Source of the DNA: Icerya purchasi
Lineage: Eukaryota; Arthropoda; Insecta; Hemiptera; Monophlebidae
Length of the DNA: 64,000 bases
Direction: 5' to 3'
Assembly (NCBI GenBank): GCA_039619475.1
Contig: CM077116.1
Span: forward strand, 22,827,191-22,891,190
Part shown: positions 23,341-35,549 of the stretch, one piece after another
Layout of the letters: each line of letters opens with the position of its first letter
How positions within the stretch are numbered: position 1 is the first letter of the stretch
The notes under the pieces: generated by a model
Seen by the model: only the letters and a program-made list of their open reading frames with translations
Databases searched by the model: none
Told to the model about the DNA's origin: nothing
Translations under genes and position numbers: made by a program

Positions 23341-23692
23341 AAACTCGGCCATTTTGGTCTCGCAAGGGACTGTGCCCGTTGACCCCTCTTGCTTTCATTT
23401 CTGTCTCTTTCTCTTCTATACTTTGTATAAAATGATCAAAATTTACAACGTAATTCTTACTGGTATCAACACAAAAAAAAATAACATAACCACAAAAATT
23501 CTATTCTAACATTTAACTTTCATTATATAAAATTAAGACATTTTTTCGTTACATTTTTCGTTAAATATATCATTACATAAAATTGTAACATTTTTTAAAT
23601 AACAATAACAAAAATCCTATAAAATATAACGAACGTTACATAAAATTGGGACATTTTTTCGAATGGGGGGTAGCCTAAGAATTACGTTGTAA
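23341..23692 (+). repeat. Dispersed repeat A with inverted 17-bp motif
   Basis: 23341-23458 (from AACTCGGCCATTTTGG to CAACGTAATTCTTA) recurs in inverse orientation at 62041-62180. It ends with a 17-base motif at 23442-23458 whose reverse complement stands at 23676-23692, enclosing about 215 bp. The enclosed part has roughly three degenerate copies of a 26-30 bp unit (AAAAATGT..CAATTTTATGTAACG). Partial copies of the enclosed type lie at 59956-60055 and 61990-62060. There is no coding capacity. A MITE-like, non-autonomous DNA element is the best guess. Confidence 0.6.
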
Positions 23693-24641
23693 TTAATATA
23701 TATAAAAGTGAATGTTTGTATGTCCCTCTTGCATTTCTGCGCCGCTGCACGGATCATGCTAAAATTTTCACGATGCATTCGTGTTGTCCGAATGAAGGTT
23801 TTAAGGTATGACCGAGTTTTCTACCCCCTCTCTTTTACTAAATATGAAGTTTTAAGTAGTTGAGATGCGACCGTACAGCAAATACAGACAGGATGATTAA
23901 AAAAAAAATAATTTTCATGAAATTTTAAATAAAACAATTACACCATGGCAAATAATAAACTCTAGATAATATTTTATTAATTTCTGGCCTAAGTAAATAT
24001 TACTCCACTTTTTTTGTGTTACTGAAATCATCAAACCTCCATGATATGATCTAAACATACAAGTTTCTGTACCCATCGCGAAGATTTAAAAAAAGAGAGT
24101 AGTGCTCTCTATTATTTTTTTACGGCGAAATAAAAAATTCTACAACAGAATTTTTAAAATTTACCACCGAAAATGTTATTTATACTCAAATTTGAAATCA
24201 TTATTCAACTACTATAGTTTGCTGTTGTAGTAATAAATTACACGTATTTTCAATAAAATGCTCGAGACGGAGAGATCGGAAGATATGAGTGAAGAAAATG
24301 TTCCCTCAAATGTGTAATTATGGGAGATCACTATATGAATATAACTCGGCTCCTTCAAGATGACGGCTGTATGTGCTGTTTAGTTGAGCGAAACTTTTTG
24401 TTAGATCACGACAGAAAGATTATAGAGAGATCGGTAATCTTCAGCTAAATGTGAAACGTAAAGACCACATTTTTTTTATTTTTTATTGGACGGTAATAAA
24501 CGTGTTTCCCCAAAAAGATTGAGAAAGAATCTTTACATAAATATAATTCCAGATAAAAAAGAAAAAAATTTTTGATGAACTTTCAAGTACAGATCAAAAC
24601 GGGTATTAATACACACGGACGAAGCCGTGGATTGCAGCTAG
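23693..24641 (+). mobile_element. Helitron-like non-autonomous element
   Basis: The right end has the layout of a Helitron 3' terminus. A 5-bp stem hairpin (CACGG, loop ACGAAG, CCGTG at 24614-24629) is followed 8 bases later by CTAG (24638-24641) and then T. The left end (AATATATATAAAAGTGAATG, about 23695-23714) resembles the 5' ends of such insect elements, but the expected initial TC is not clear. It spans about 950 bp with no Rep/helicase coding, so it would depend on an autonomous partner. The boundary on the left is inferred. Confidence 0.5.
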
Positions 24642-26182
24642 TATTATATAAAAATAATCCGACATCAATCGTTTCGATTAAGATTCCACTCAGCTGAAAG
24701 AGCAGCAAATTGTGTAGTTGATTTTATCGCATGATGTGGTGTATCGCGTTTAAAAAAATGATTCAGTTTGAATATAATTCGGGAGAAAATTAAATCGGGG
24801 CTCGAGTCTAGGCGTATAGGTTCGTTTTAAGAATCTTCTATAAGGTAACGAGTGGTACGGGGTTTGAACGTTAGCGATGATTTATTATGAACAGAATGAA
24901 GAAATTAGCTTGAAATCGTTCGGAAGGTAATAAACGGAAAAGTAAAAACGGAACGCGGTGCGCACACAGGGAAACATTCTCCGCGCGGTAACCAATGAAA
25001 TCGGTTTGATCGGAAAGTTATACAGTTGTTACTGGCTATTACATCGCTGAAGGGTATCGAGGGAATTATAATTAACGAGAGTCCGACGAATCATCTGCCG
25101 CTGTGCAGGTTATTTCTTATTGTTCCAAAAATCAAATTTGTTTAATAGCTTCGGCTAAAAGATTATCGCGAACGTGTAGAGGCTAATTTAAAAGTTCCCA
25201 CCTACACCGAGAAGCTTTTATCGCCGTTAAAGGCCCAACTTGGCCCTATCCGGTCGAATTTACCCTCTCGCCGTTGTTAAATATCAAGCCGAGATGTGGC
25301 GGCAGAGACACATATATAGCAGATATCGTATTCACGCCGGACAGCTGAATGCGTATTTAACACGCAAATTATACATGCTACTCACACATATGCACCCGCA
25401 AGTGCACGAGTGTGTAATATGATGTTATAGGCAACGAGCAGCGCAATCAGAACTAGCCTCTAACGAGCCCCGTCTGATTCACTGGCAAAGCAGGTGTTCC
25501 GCGGCTATCGCTCATCAGAATTGGTTAACTCTTCCGGATAATCAATCAATTTCCACGCGCACTGAATTTAAAAGAGAGAATCAAATCGCTAAATTGCGCT
25601 CGCAGATTAGTCACTTAAAATCCATTATCGCAGCTGAATTAGTTAAAATAAATTTAATTAGTTCTTTAAAATTTTACATATTGACATTGGTAAAACAGCT
25701 TTTTTTTTTTTATAAAAATAGGCACTTTTTCGGCATTTTCCAGTTGGCCCATTTTTATATTTTCAATGTTCCAAACGGTGTATAGTTATGGATTTCTATC
25801 ATTAAAAGAGTCTTTATAGAAAGTTGTCCAGGCTTTTCCGATGATTTTGACTTTTTTTTTTCTTCAACATGTTCTTTTTAACACACAGGTAGTCTGAAAC
25901 ACACTCCTTATTAACTTCGAACCGGTTTATAAGACCCTTGAGTATTCTTGTTGCGGTGCAATTGCAGCTGAAAATCTGGTGCATCTTATCGGGTTATCGT
26001 CATCATCGTGGTCGCTTCTCTAGAGATTGATTTTCTTTTCTTTTATATTTTTTCCTTAGATATATCGAAAATTTCAAATTATAACCGGATTAGGTTTGCG
26101 TTTTTTTTTTTTCTTTTTTTAGAAATATATCTCGAAAATGGAGAAAAAAATCTACAAGTATGTTCAATTTATTTATTTTTCT
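24642..26182. other. Intergenic, no gene recognised
   Basis: Unique-looking sequence. The ORF at 25240-25422 has no motif. The right end holds one copy of the target duplication (26169-26182) of the next element. Confidence 0.5.
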
Positions 26183-26663
26183 CTAACGTCTCCTTTTTCT
26201 CCAACCCGGATTCCTTTTTCTTGTCTATTCAACCTTCCCTTCCTCGTTTTCCTTGGTTTCTTGACTTTCCTCCCATGCATCGCTCCAACATTTCTGCGAT
26301 CTGCCGCCTGTACTTTGGGCACAGTTTGCTTCCTTCCTCGCTTTTCCGTTGCTCTCTTGTGTCGTCTCCTTTTTGTCCATTGCACCCCTCCAATACCCAA
26401 TTTGTGCGTGATCCCGATCACGTAATGTTCGGGTATTCATTTCTTGTAATCGATCAAGCTGCTTTCTACTGCTCCCTTTTACAAATTTGTATTCCCACTC
26501 CATACAGTGCTTCGTTCATTCTCCTCCTTCCTTCCCCTTCTGTTGTCCAGGCTTTTGATTCTTTTTTGTCGGCTATCTCTGATCGTGTAAAGATCTGAGT
26601 CTCTTGCGTCCTTTTTCCTTTGTTCTTGGGCCAATGTCCTTATGGATGAACCTAAAAAAAAAA
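26183..26663 (+). mobile_element. 5'-truncated I-like element, C-terminal tail only
   Basis: The open frame from 26185 to 26598 starts VSFFSNPDSFFLSIQPSLP and matches the part after RNase H of the 0.3-4.1 kb element. It includes the RLYFGHSLLPSSLFRCSLVSS stretch and CPLHPSNTQFVRDPDHVMF. There the conserved Cys and final Cys are lost (Arg, Gly). The 3' UTR ends in a poly(A) at 26653-26663. A 14-bp duplication with one mismatch flanks it: TTATTTATTTTTCT at 26169-26182 and TTATTTGTTTTTCT at 26664-26677. The duplication starts exactly where homology begins. Confidence 0.8.
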
Positions 26664-29600
26664 TTATTTGTTTTTCTTTTCCTGGTATAGACTTTGGCTC
26701 ATTTCGACCCTTTTTGCTATTTATTTCTAATCATTTATCTATTTTCCGCCCATTTAATTTTCTATTCTTATTCCATTTTTCTTGATGTATTTATTTAACG
26801 GTTTACGTATGACTTCTGTTGGATGTCGATTGTGCGACATATACTTGTTTTTATTATGTATTTAATTAATTTGTCTCAATCATTGACTACATCCGAATAC
26901 CAAATATAGTTTGTGCCTGCTTCTTCGTCGCATGCTCATAAATCGAATTTGCAACATTCTCCCTTCGATTAAATTATACACTATTCTAATGGTTTTTTTA
27001 ATTTTTGGGATATTTTAATTGAAATTTTGATTTTGTATTGTATATATATATATATATCAGTAGTCAATCTTGATCCCACCCCCTGTACTTATCTAAGATA
27101 GAAAAATGTTAAATTTGAATTAATTCAATATACCATGCACTGTTGCTCAAACAAAACCAGTTTAAGAAGCCACTTTTTTCTTTTACATTTAAAAAAATAG
27201 AAATTTTATTAATATTTAAATTTCAATAAAAAAAATAATTTACGTGAACCGTGAAAAGGAATAATAATTTGAAAAGTAAATAAGTAAGGGAAAATGATTA
27301 TTAAGTCACGCAACTTTAGAACTCTACAGTGATTTACATTTTGTTTCTTATTTAGGTTATAAATTCGATTTCAAATAGTTAAATTAAAATAACCGAAAAA
27401 CTACAGAAATACGCGCAGATTTTTCTGAAACGGGGTACAATGCGTTTATCAAAAAATAAATAAAAAAAATTGATTATTTTAATTTAATTTTTCTTTGTGT
27501 TCCCTTCGGCGACATGTATACTAAAATTGGAACGATACGGAGAAGATTAGAAGGGTATTTAACAGGAAAAAAATAGCAATCAGCGTGAACGCGCTATTTT
27601 TTTTTTTTTTTAAATTAATTTTTGGCCGCAAAAACGGTCTAAAACTTTAAAATTTAAAAAATTTTTCAACTTTGGCTACTTAATGTACAGGAAGAATGGC
27701 GACTGATGTGCTGTATTACGACTATATGTAATTAGCTGATACGCAATAGCTGCAATTACAGAAAAATAAAATTACTTCGTTACGAAATTAATGATTTCTT
27801 TTTCCTGTCCAAAATAATATGAGAAATGTTTGCTAGTTTGAAAATTGCACTGGGTGTTCCGTTTTTTTTTTCTTGTTTAATATGTTGACCTTTTCTCAAA
27901 GTGAATCGTTTACCCTTCACGTTCTTCTTTTAACCATCTTCATTACACGTTCGTCGATGTGAAGAATGTTTTTATTTTTTCCTCAGTAACGTAATGATAA
28001 TCTTTTCGCCGGAAACATTAATGCTATTTTTACCCCCTACTGCTGGTTAAGGTATAAAACAGGTTGATTAACTAATGATGTATCATATGAATGGAAACTC
28101 TCGCTATGGCAAATGATCAAAAAAAAAAAAAGTAATAAATCGATAAATAAAAAAAAAAAACAATAAACTCAGTAAACAGAAGATTATTAATATCTTTTTT
28201 TTTCTCTCGGTTATCTAGCATTATAGGATATTCCAATGAGAAGTTGTTTCCGTTATGTTCTCAGTTTTATGATGTTTGTTATGTTTACATAATTTGTATT
28301 ATTTTATTAAGTTAATGGTAAAACCAGTTAGGTTCGTTGTGGCCTCTTTTCGCATTCCAGATTTTTTTTTTCTTTCTTTTAATTTAATATTTAGTATAAA
28401 AACCATAGTGCACATCAAATTAGTTCCATAGTAAAAAATTTTATTTTATTTATTTATCAACGGGGAGTTTTCGTTTTTTTTTTCTTCTTATTTTGATTTG
28501 TCGCTTAAAAATTAATCACACGCGTTATTTCAGCGAGACCTTTTAGCAAAATTGAACGTAAAGTATCCTTGTTTTTCTGATCCAGATTACAAAGGTAAAA
28601 AAAATTAAAAATGTACATTCGATTTTAATAATTTTCTAGAAAACATAATTTCAGCTGAACAAAATTAAAAAATTAAAGTACCCAGCCAAATTAAAATTTT
28701 TTTAAAATAACATTTCGGATTCTGTGTATTTCGTTTAAAATTATTGTTACGTTTGTATTTCCGTATCCTACAAATGTTTACTACCGCCTCTCCAACAGTA
28801 CTCAGCAAATAATAACTATATTCCTGTTAAATTACAATAACTCTCAAACACTGTTAGAAAAACTGAAACAGAAGGCTACTGATGATGTTAACGGATATCG
28901 AGATATCTCAAAGGTGTGTCTATCGACGGTTGCCCAGGAAATCGAAATTAATGAGGTGAACTAATGGGAGTCGGATCAAACGGTGCAGCCGTGATTCTTT
29001 CTATAATTTCAAGTTCTAACAAAAAAATCTGCTGATATTTTCTCACCACCATACAAAATTACCGAAGGTTAGAAGTATCAATCGCACAAGAAATTCAAGG
29101 ATTGCTGGATCCCACGCATATTCACAGCGTACGGATGAGAGCGAATTTAAACGCCTGTTCGGTTACGTTATCCATAATGTCACATAGGTTTCATGGTACA
29201 CTACCCTCGATAACTTTTTACCAGAAATAACGATCGAAGACAGTGGCGCAAAGAATAAACTAGCTATGACTTTTAAATAAAACCACGAGATGACCAGTCA
29301 TGTACTATCAATCGGTTAAAACTAGGGAGTATAATTAAATATCATGACTACATATTACGAAGAACAAAACCACCTGTCGCATGTCCAAATATCTGTCACT
29401 GCACACATTCTAACCGAGTATAACAGTTGTACTTTCATATCATTAGCAAAAACGTTATCTAACAAGTCGTATTACACCTTGCAGAGAGTTAATCTATAAA
29501 AATTACCGCCGGGATTTTCCACTGTAACCACTGTGATAGTTATTGTAGGACGCAGATTCAACAAAAAAAAAACAAAAAAAAAACAACTATACATTAGGAA

Positions 29601-29910
29601 ATTTTTTTTTCATTTCTACCCAGCCAGATTTTAAACAATCGCGTTCTTCATCGTACTGGAAAATCGGAAATAATTTTTCCGTTTTAACATAAACCAATTA
29701 ATATTTTTTCAATTTTTGTTCGCGAAAAAATTCAATATTATCCGGTAAATTAAATGTGGATTAATAATTAAAGAATTGTTTTTAATCAAATGCGGGCAAA
29801 TATTCTTAGAAATTTTTATTCTTTCAAAAATAATCATACAGAGCAATTTTCCTTCAAAAGATAAATATAATAGCAAAGTTAAAATATTTTTTTAGCTGAA
29901 TAATATTGAA
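26664..29910. other. AT-rich intergenic sequence
   Basis: A short TA tract lies at 27041-27057, and many A- or T-runs lie between 27180 and 28700. No recognisable coding sequence or known repeat family. Confidence 0.5.
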
Positions 29911-30575
29911 AACTAACGATCTATCAATTCATAATTTTGTAAGGAAATTAGTGATTACTTTCGCAGTTGTTCACGTATAAATGATAATTTACGCTAGATA
30001 TCGAATTGAAAGAAGAACTTCAAACTGAAATTGCTCCTAAAAAACACGAGCTTAAACGGGGTCAGAAAGACTGTATTTTCTTGAATTTTGATATTTTCGT
30101 TCATTTCGAGCATCAAATGCACCATTTTGTTCTATTATACGCGATCTATCATTTTAGAAAACTTGTTTAATCTTTCGTAGCGCATTTAAATTAATAGTTG
30201 ACCAGGTAGTCGACTAGTTGGGACTTGTCCCTTGAAAAGATCATTAAGGTTGCTACAGCATTCGAAATTTTTGCTCCAAGATCCGTACAACAAGAAATAT
30301 TGCGATACCTCTACTTGGGAAGACGTGTTTTTCACTGCGAAAATACGAATTATGGTCTCATTAATATTCGACTGATTCACGGATTATTCCGCTTGTGGTG
30401 TTCAAATTACTGTAGCTCGCGTGTTCCTCTTCACTGTTCTGTACACAGTCAACTCACTTAATTGCCATGAAGATAATCTAATCGCGCAAAAATCTTCAAA
30501 CTTTTTTAATAGGTTAATATCCCTGTAACATTAATAAAAAAAATTTGAAAAAATTTAATAATAAACATTAGTCAT
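29911..30575 (-). repeat. Dispersed repeat U, long 3' part of a tRNA-headed composite element
   Basis: This about 665-bp segment recurs at 51223-51918 with high similarity and small indels. In both places its right side continues into the end of the tRNA-derived SINE, so it is read as the 3' part of a composite element on the - strand. It has no reading frame shared between the two copies (frames differ by indels), so it is probably non-coding. The SINE copies at 19 and 55 kb lack it. No poly(A) or microsatellite tail is seen at its left end. Confidence 0.65.
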
Positions 30576-30935
30576 AGTGAGCCATACTTAATTCCTGAGC
30601 ATCGGTGACTACTTGTTGGTACAATTAAGTTGTACAGACACAGGCATAGTGTTCTAGGCAGTTATAAAATATGAGCATACACGCTAGACTACATTCGGAA
30701 CTGATTAGTAATCGTTTGATTTATCGCGCTACCAGTGCAGTCCCTTTGTATCGGCTGTATACTTAACTAGGGCGCGTATACGCGGTGGTTTTCCATTGCT
30801 TTCCACGTGATTATTGGCGAATATTTTAATTTAATTCTTGTAATAAAGTTCTTTAGTCGCCCGCGATCGAACCCGAGACTTCCGTAACGGAAGCCAAGCG
30901 CTCTAGCAACTAGACTATCGCGATCGGGTAACAAT
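30576..30935 (-). mobile_element. tRNA-derived SINE head and body
   Basis: The tRNA-like head lies on the - strand at 30855-30922. It has an A-box-like TAGTCTAGTTGCTAGAGCG, an anticodon-arm-like hairpin (GGCTTCCGTTACGGAAG) and a B-box-like GGTTCGATCGC. The body to the left matches the 55.3 kb copy (TACTTAATTCCTGAGCATCG near 30588). The copy is continuous with repeat U. Family role: non-autonomous, transcribed by RNA polymerase III, moved by the machinery of a partner LINE. Confidence 0.7.
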
Positions 30936-33380
30936 ACACATTTGATACATTGTGTAAAATGGAAATTACGTTCCCGAATCAATCGTAATTATAAATATGT
31001 TTTCCGAAATTCAACGTCATATTTCGCAAACATTTTTTATTTTCTATTATATGTCATCCGAGTATAAAACAATAAAATTGGGGACGGCTTCTTCTTGGCG
31101 AAAGTAATGTTTTGTATAATTTAGGTCAGAAATTTTAATTGAGACATCTTTATTTTCGAAAAAAAAAAAAAAAGAATAAGATTACAGTGAGTTTTTTCAC
31201 ACAGAAATTTGTAAAATCAGTTGATTACTTGAAAACGGACATTTTCACAGGCGATTTCAGTCACACAGGCTATCGCTGAGGGTGATTTCATTTCATCGAT
31301 TAGCGGTAAAGAGCCGTTAATTTTTTATTTTGGTTATTCACTGTGCGCTGGCTAATTATTCTGCCAGTTTACAGATTATAAAAAGAATTTTCACCCGCGA
31401 CCCGCGTTAGAGCTGATATAAGCCATCGAGCGGGAGAGTTCAAGTTTTACGAAAAACCGCTTTAAACATCAAGCTGGCTTATGTTCATGCTGCTACTTTC
31501 AGCCGAGACCCTGGGAATTACTTGGTCATTCATTTATCAAAACCGTGAACGCAAACATCCCCCGTAATAACACTCAACCCGTCGGACTACTTAAAGTATA
31601 TAGTACGCGGGCCCGATTACCCGCTATTATCTTCGGGACATCTTCGTAGCCAGCGCAGTTATGCGTATATACCAGAAGAAAGGTGTAGAGAGATACGGCT
31701 CAACGTGTTACTTAATGACTTGCCGGCGATTTGTAGTTGGGGTTCGCCTTGGCGGGTAGTTGAATAAGACTTTATGCGCCTTTTTCGACACATAGGCCGC
31801 GCACGAGGGAGCCGGAACGTATGTTGACTTTATCTTGTTATCGTGCCATCGAGTAGATAGAGAAAACGTTGTCATAACTGCCGTCGGTCGCTGTGCGTAA
31901 GTACAGCTGCAAATGGCTAGCGATATATCCCGGCATCGCCTGTACACAGATGCCGGCCCAGTGCTTCGTATTGAAAGAAGGAAAATATTTTATGATTTAT
32001 AGAGGATAGCGAGAACGTCAGCGCGACGACCGCAAATCGGGTTTAGCGTTTGGCCAGAATAAGATGACATACGGTTCTGCTTGTAGCGACTCTAGTGCGC
32101 CGGATTCTGTATAGTTGGGGTCATTGATGAGGAAAGTCACTGATAAGAGTTTACCATTCTGCCTCATCGTCGAACGATGGCTCTCCCGTTGCAAAGGTCA
32201 AATTGTAAATCGCTGGAAGAAAGTGTTTCCTTCCCGAACTGTGTAACCGCCCTACACATCCGTATCCTATTCAATGAACTACAGCGTAACGACGCGCGAA
32301 GGACAAGCACAGTGTACATTTTGTGCCGATTATCTGGTTACTTCGTTGTGGGTGTTTATGTTCTTCGCGGCGACTCTTTCGAATTCCGTATGAACACTCT
32401 CTTACCAGTAACATCTCTTTATTACTTTCTACTCTCGATGGTGTGCAAAAGCACTACTGCGGGTGAAAAAAAGTAGAAAGAAAATAGACAATCCGATATT
32501 CAATAGCGTAACGTTAAACAAACTTTTTCGAAATAATTGATCTACATTGTTGTAAAAGTTTTACGATCTAATTTGTTAAGAAATCCCCCCTCACCGTATT
32601 TTTATTTTTAATAGCTGCAGTTTTTTTTGTGTTTTTTTTGGGGGGGGGGCATCAGCCAAAGATCTTTACCCAGAAACAAGGAGAACGAAAAGAGTCGCTA
32701 ATTAAATTTTTATTCGATCAGATGTAGACAATGCAAAGGAACTAATAGCTGGAATGATGGAAGGAGAAGGAAAGGACTAGTTCGATAACGAAATACACGC
32801 TAAAATAGTAATTAAACATGATTTAAGAAGAAAAAAAAAGTGCTACTTAATCGTCATTTCGAAATGACATTTATCGTTATTCTGGAAAACTTTTTAGAAA
32901 TTTTTTTTGGTTTTTCCTTCTTTTAAATTACCGGCTCCGATCGAACGAGGATAGAACATTTTCCGAAACTAATTATAATATGCATTTCGAAGAGTAAATT
33001 CCGCGATTATCCCAACTGATACGATTATAATAGGAGGCGATTAGGAAAAGTGAAATAGTTTATCAACGGAAATGCCGGCCGGACAAGCAAAAATATTTTA
33101 CCATTTTCAAAACGATTTGTCCTGTCATCGGTGCCTAATACAAGTGTTGTTATGCAAAGGTAGACGCGGATTATAATTAACCGTAATCGTTTTAAACGGT
33201 TTTTCTTTCTTGTTTTATTTGTATTTTTACGGGACAAGCTAGAAGTCAGTTCTGAAAGTGCATTTTTAGCGGTCGTAATTACAAGCGCGTTTATCCTCTT
33301 CCATCACGGCGAATTGGTTACGAAGGTAAACGACAAATTATATTGGCAAAAATACGAAATCTAAATATGCGCGAGGAGTA
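30936..33380. other. Intergenic, no gene recognised
   Basis: 31400-32470 is richer in CpG than most of the window and holds the overlapping ORFs 31708-31947 (-) and 32177-32476 (+, 99 residues), both without motif. A G-run lies at 32640-32649. Nothing else stands out. Confidence 0.45.
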
Positions 33381-33382
33381 TG

Positions 33383-33413
<31 letters not shown>

Positions 33414-33476
33414 ACCCCCCTTGGGTTTGCTACCAAAGAGCATTAGTCCAGCAAATATATATATATATATATATAT
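33381..33476. repeat. TA microsatellite interrupted by a 3' end of the I-like element
   Basis: (TA)n at 33381-33400 and (AT)n at 33454-33476 flank a 54-bp non-TA insert. The insert explains why the tract is split. Confidence 0.85.
33400..33453 (-). mobile_element. 54-bp fragment of the I-like element 3' end
   Basis: On the + strand: a T-run, then ACCCCCC, TTGGGTTTGC, TACCAAAGAGCATTAGTCCA and GCA. This is nearly identical to the end of the 11.5 kb element (11505-11564), so it is the last 40 or so bases of that subfamily plus poly(A), on the - strand. Target duplication cannot be recognised inside a TA repeat. It is an extreme 5' truncation. Confidence 0.8.
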
Positions 33477-35477
33477 CTGTATTTTAACTCCGCTCTTAAA
33501 ATGGAATTGAGTAAAGATCACCGAATTTATATAAAACGATGAAATGAAATTCGTTCTGGTGAATTATAAAAAACTCCCCGTGCAACGAAATATCGGTATT
33601 TCCTGCCGTAATTGTAAGAGTCGGGAAGGCTTTTCCGAAACAATTTAGCTACTCCGACTGAAATTAGGGGATTAAAAGAAAAAGGAAATACCTTGGCATT
33701 GTTTAAAAATTGTTTGCAAAAATGTAATTACTTTAATCTCTTCGGAAGGACCGACTAGAGTGTCATGTGTTTTATAGTAGGCTGAGATGACAGCAACTAT
33801 GCCGAAAGATCTAGCGACCCCCGCTATTTTCGCCGTCTATTAATTTAGTTTATTTGGAGATGATTTCCTTTTTCCACTTTTTTAAACATTATCCAACAGT
33901 AGTCCGTAACGTAAAGGCGATAATTGCTATTTAAGATGAAGGTTTTGCTTGGTATTAGTAAGGTTTTACAGAAATTACAGGCTATTTTAATTACATTTGA
34001 CGAAAGTAAATTACCTAGAACGGATTTTAGATAATGCGCATGTATTTGACGTGGAATCAGTCGAGATCCGAAGCGGCGAAAATATGTAGAACTAGAGGTG
34101 ACATTAGCGAAACACCGTAGAGTAGACCGCGACAAAGAGACCAACATCGCGACTAGAAAATTACATAATCCACACTTCTGCGGAGCGAAAACTGGAAAAG
34201 CAGCCAGAAAGTATCAGGCGATTCGCAGAGATTGCAGAAGGTATTACGGAGCAAGCGACAAAAGCGAAGTGAAAGAAAAATTTAGGACAGATGTATTTTT
34301 AAAATCTTTTTAAGTAGCCCGCGCAAAAGATCAGTGAGTAATATATTAAATTTTACTAATTACTGACGTAGATGATCTACAAAGGTACACAAGGCCTTGC
34401 GGTTTTATAGGCTTGCGACGGCCGGTGTGGACTCATCGCTTCTACATTCATAGTCTTCGTATTTAGCATATGACGTAGTCGACAAATTTGATTTACAGTT
34501 CATAAGCTCGTTCATATTGTCGCCTGATGTTGCTTTAATGGCACGGTGAAGAAAACTTTCTCTACTAGACTTAGCGGTACATATTAGGCAAGCAGGTTTT
34601 ATTACTTGTTTGTGCTAGCAGAAACTATTCCCATGAGCGAATTATCCGATTGATAAATATGTCACGCAGACTACATTAAAAAGGAATACACATCTTGTGT
34701 ACTGAAAAGAAACTGAATCAGTTTGGAGTCCATTTTAAGTGTTGTTTTTGAAACGTCATTTAAAAACGATTTAACAATGGCGGATTTACCGGAGAATGTA
34801 ATAGGGTAATTGTATCTCCGAGAAGATTAGTTTCCATCGAGAAGTATCTTTTTCAAAGGTCAGATACGAATCCTATTGAACTTTTTGAATTTCTATCTTT
34901 TTAATATCCATGTAAATTTCAAAATTTTTACATAGTTTTCTTATTATTTTTTTTTTTTTTGTAAAATGAGTTAGAAAAAAGTTTTATTACAAAGTATATT
35001 TATTCTCGTCACAGCTCAGCCATTAGCCGTATGCTTCGGTTCTGTAATATAACTGTATATAATCGTTCGATAATTTTTTTTAAGGATACATAAATACCAA
35101 CGTGTAATCACGCTCTGATTCGATTTTTTCGATGTTGAACAAATTCAAATCAATTTCCTTTTTGGGACGATTCGTTTGATTTCATAATTGGATATTACGA
35201 AATTGTTTTGTTAATTTTCGTTATAGAATTCATTATAGGGCTCATATTATTTCGTAACGATGATAAAGAATTAATCGATTATTTAATACGTAAAAAAAAA
35301 AACAGAAATAATTTGCAGGAAATTAGTTTTAAATTCTTCAAAATTCATTTTAATGTGATCAGAAAGAAAAATCATTTAGATACTGGAACAATAAATATGG
35401 TTTACGAATATTTTGTTTTTTGGTGGTTTTTTTTGAGCGATCAACCAAGCGCAAATTAAATTTTTTAGGTTTCATTG
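33477..35477. other. Intergenic, no gene recognised
   Basis: No known family. ORFs at 33845-34147 (-) and 34098-34313 (+) overlap and carry no motif; 35208-35459 (+) is lysine/asparagine-rich in an AT-rich stretch. Confidence 0.45.
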
Positions 35478-35540
35478 TGTGACAGTGGGATTCGAAATAG
35501 GTGCTACCCAAGCGGAATACCCCTAGCTGGCTAAGGTTCG
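35478..35540 (-). repeat. tRNA-like remnant, possible SINE head
   Basis: On the - strand an A-box-like TAGCCAGCTAGGGG is followed about 30 bases later by a B-box-like ATTTCGAATCCCA. Spacing fits a tRNA, but the stems do not fold well. No body sequence shared with other SINEs in this window is visible. Confidence 0.3.
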
Positions 35541-35549
35541 AACTATACT

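Noticed and set aside
23164..23398. ORFs rich in Tyr/Ile on both strands
   Set aside because: They are translations of the TA microsatellite.
32177..32476. 99-residue ORF starting MALPLQRSN
   Set aside because: No domain or similar sequence that I know; length within chance for this composition.
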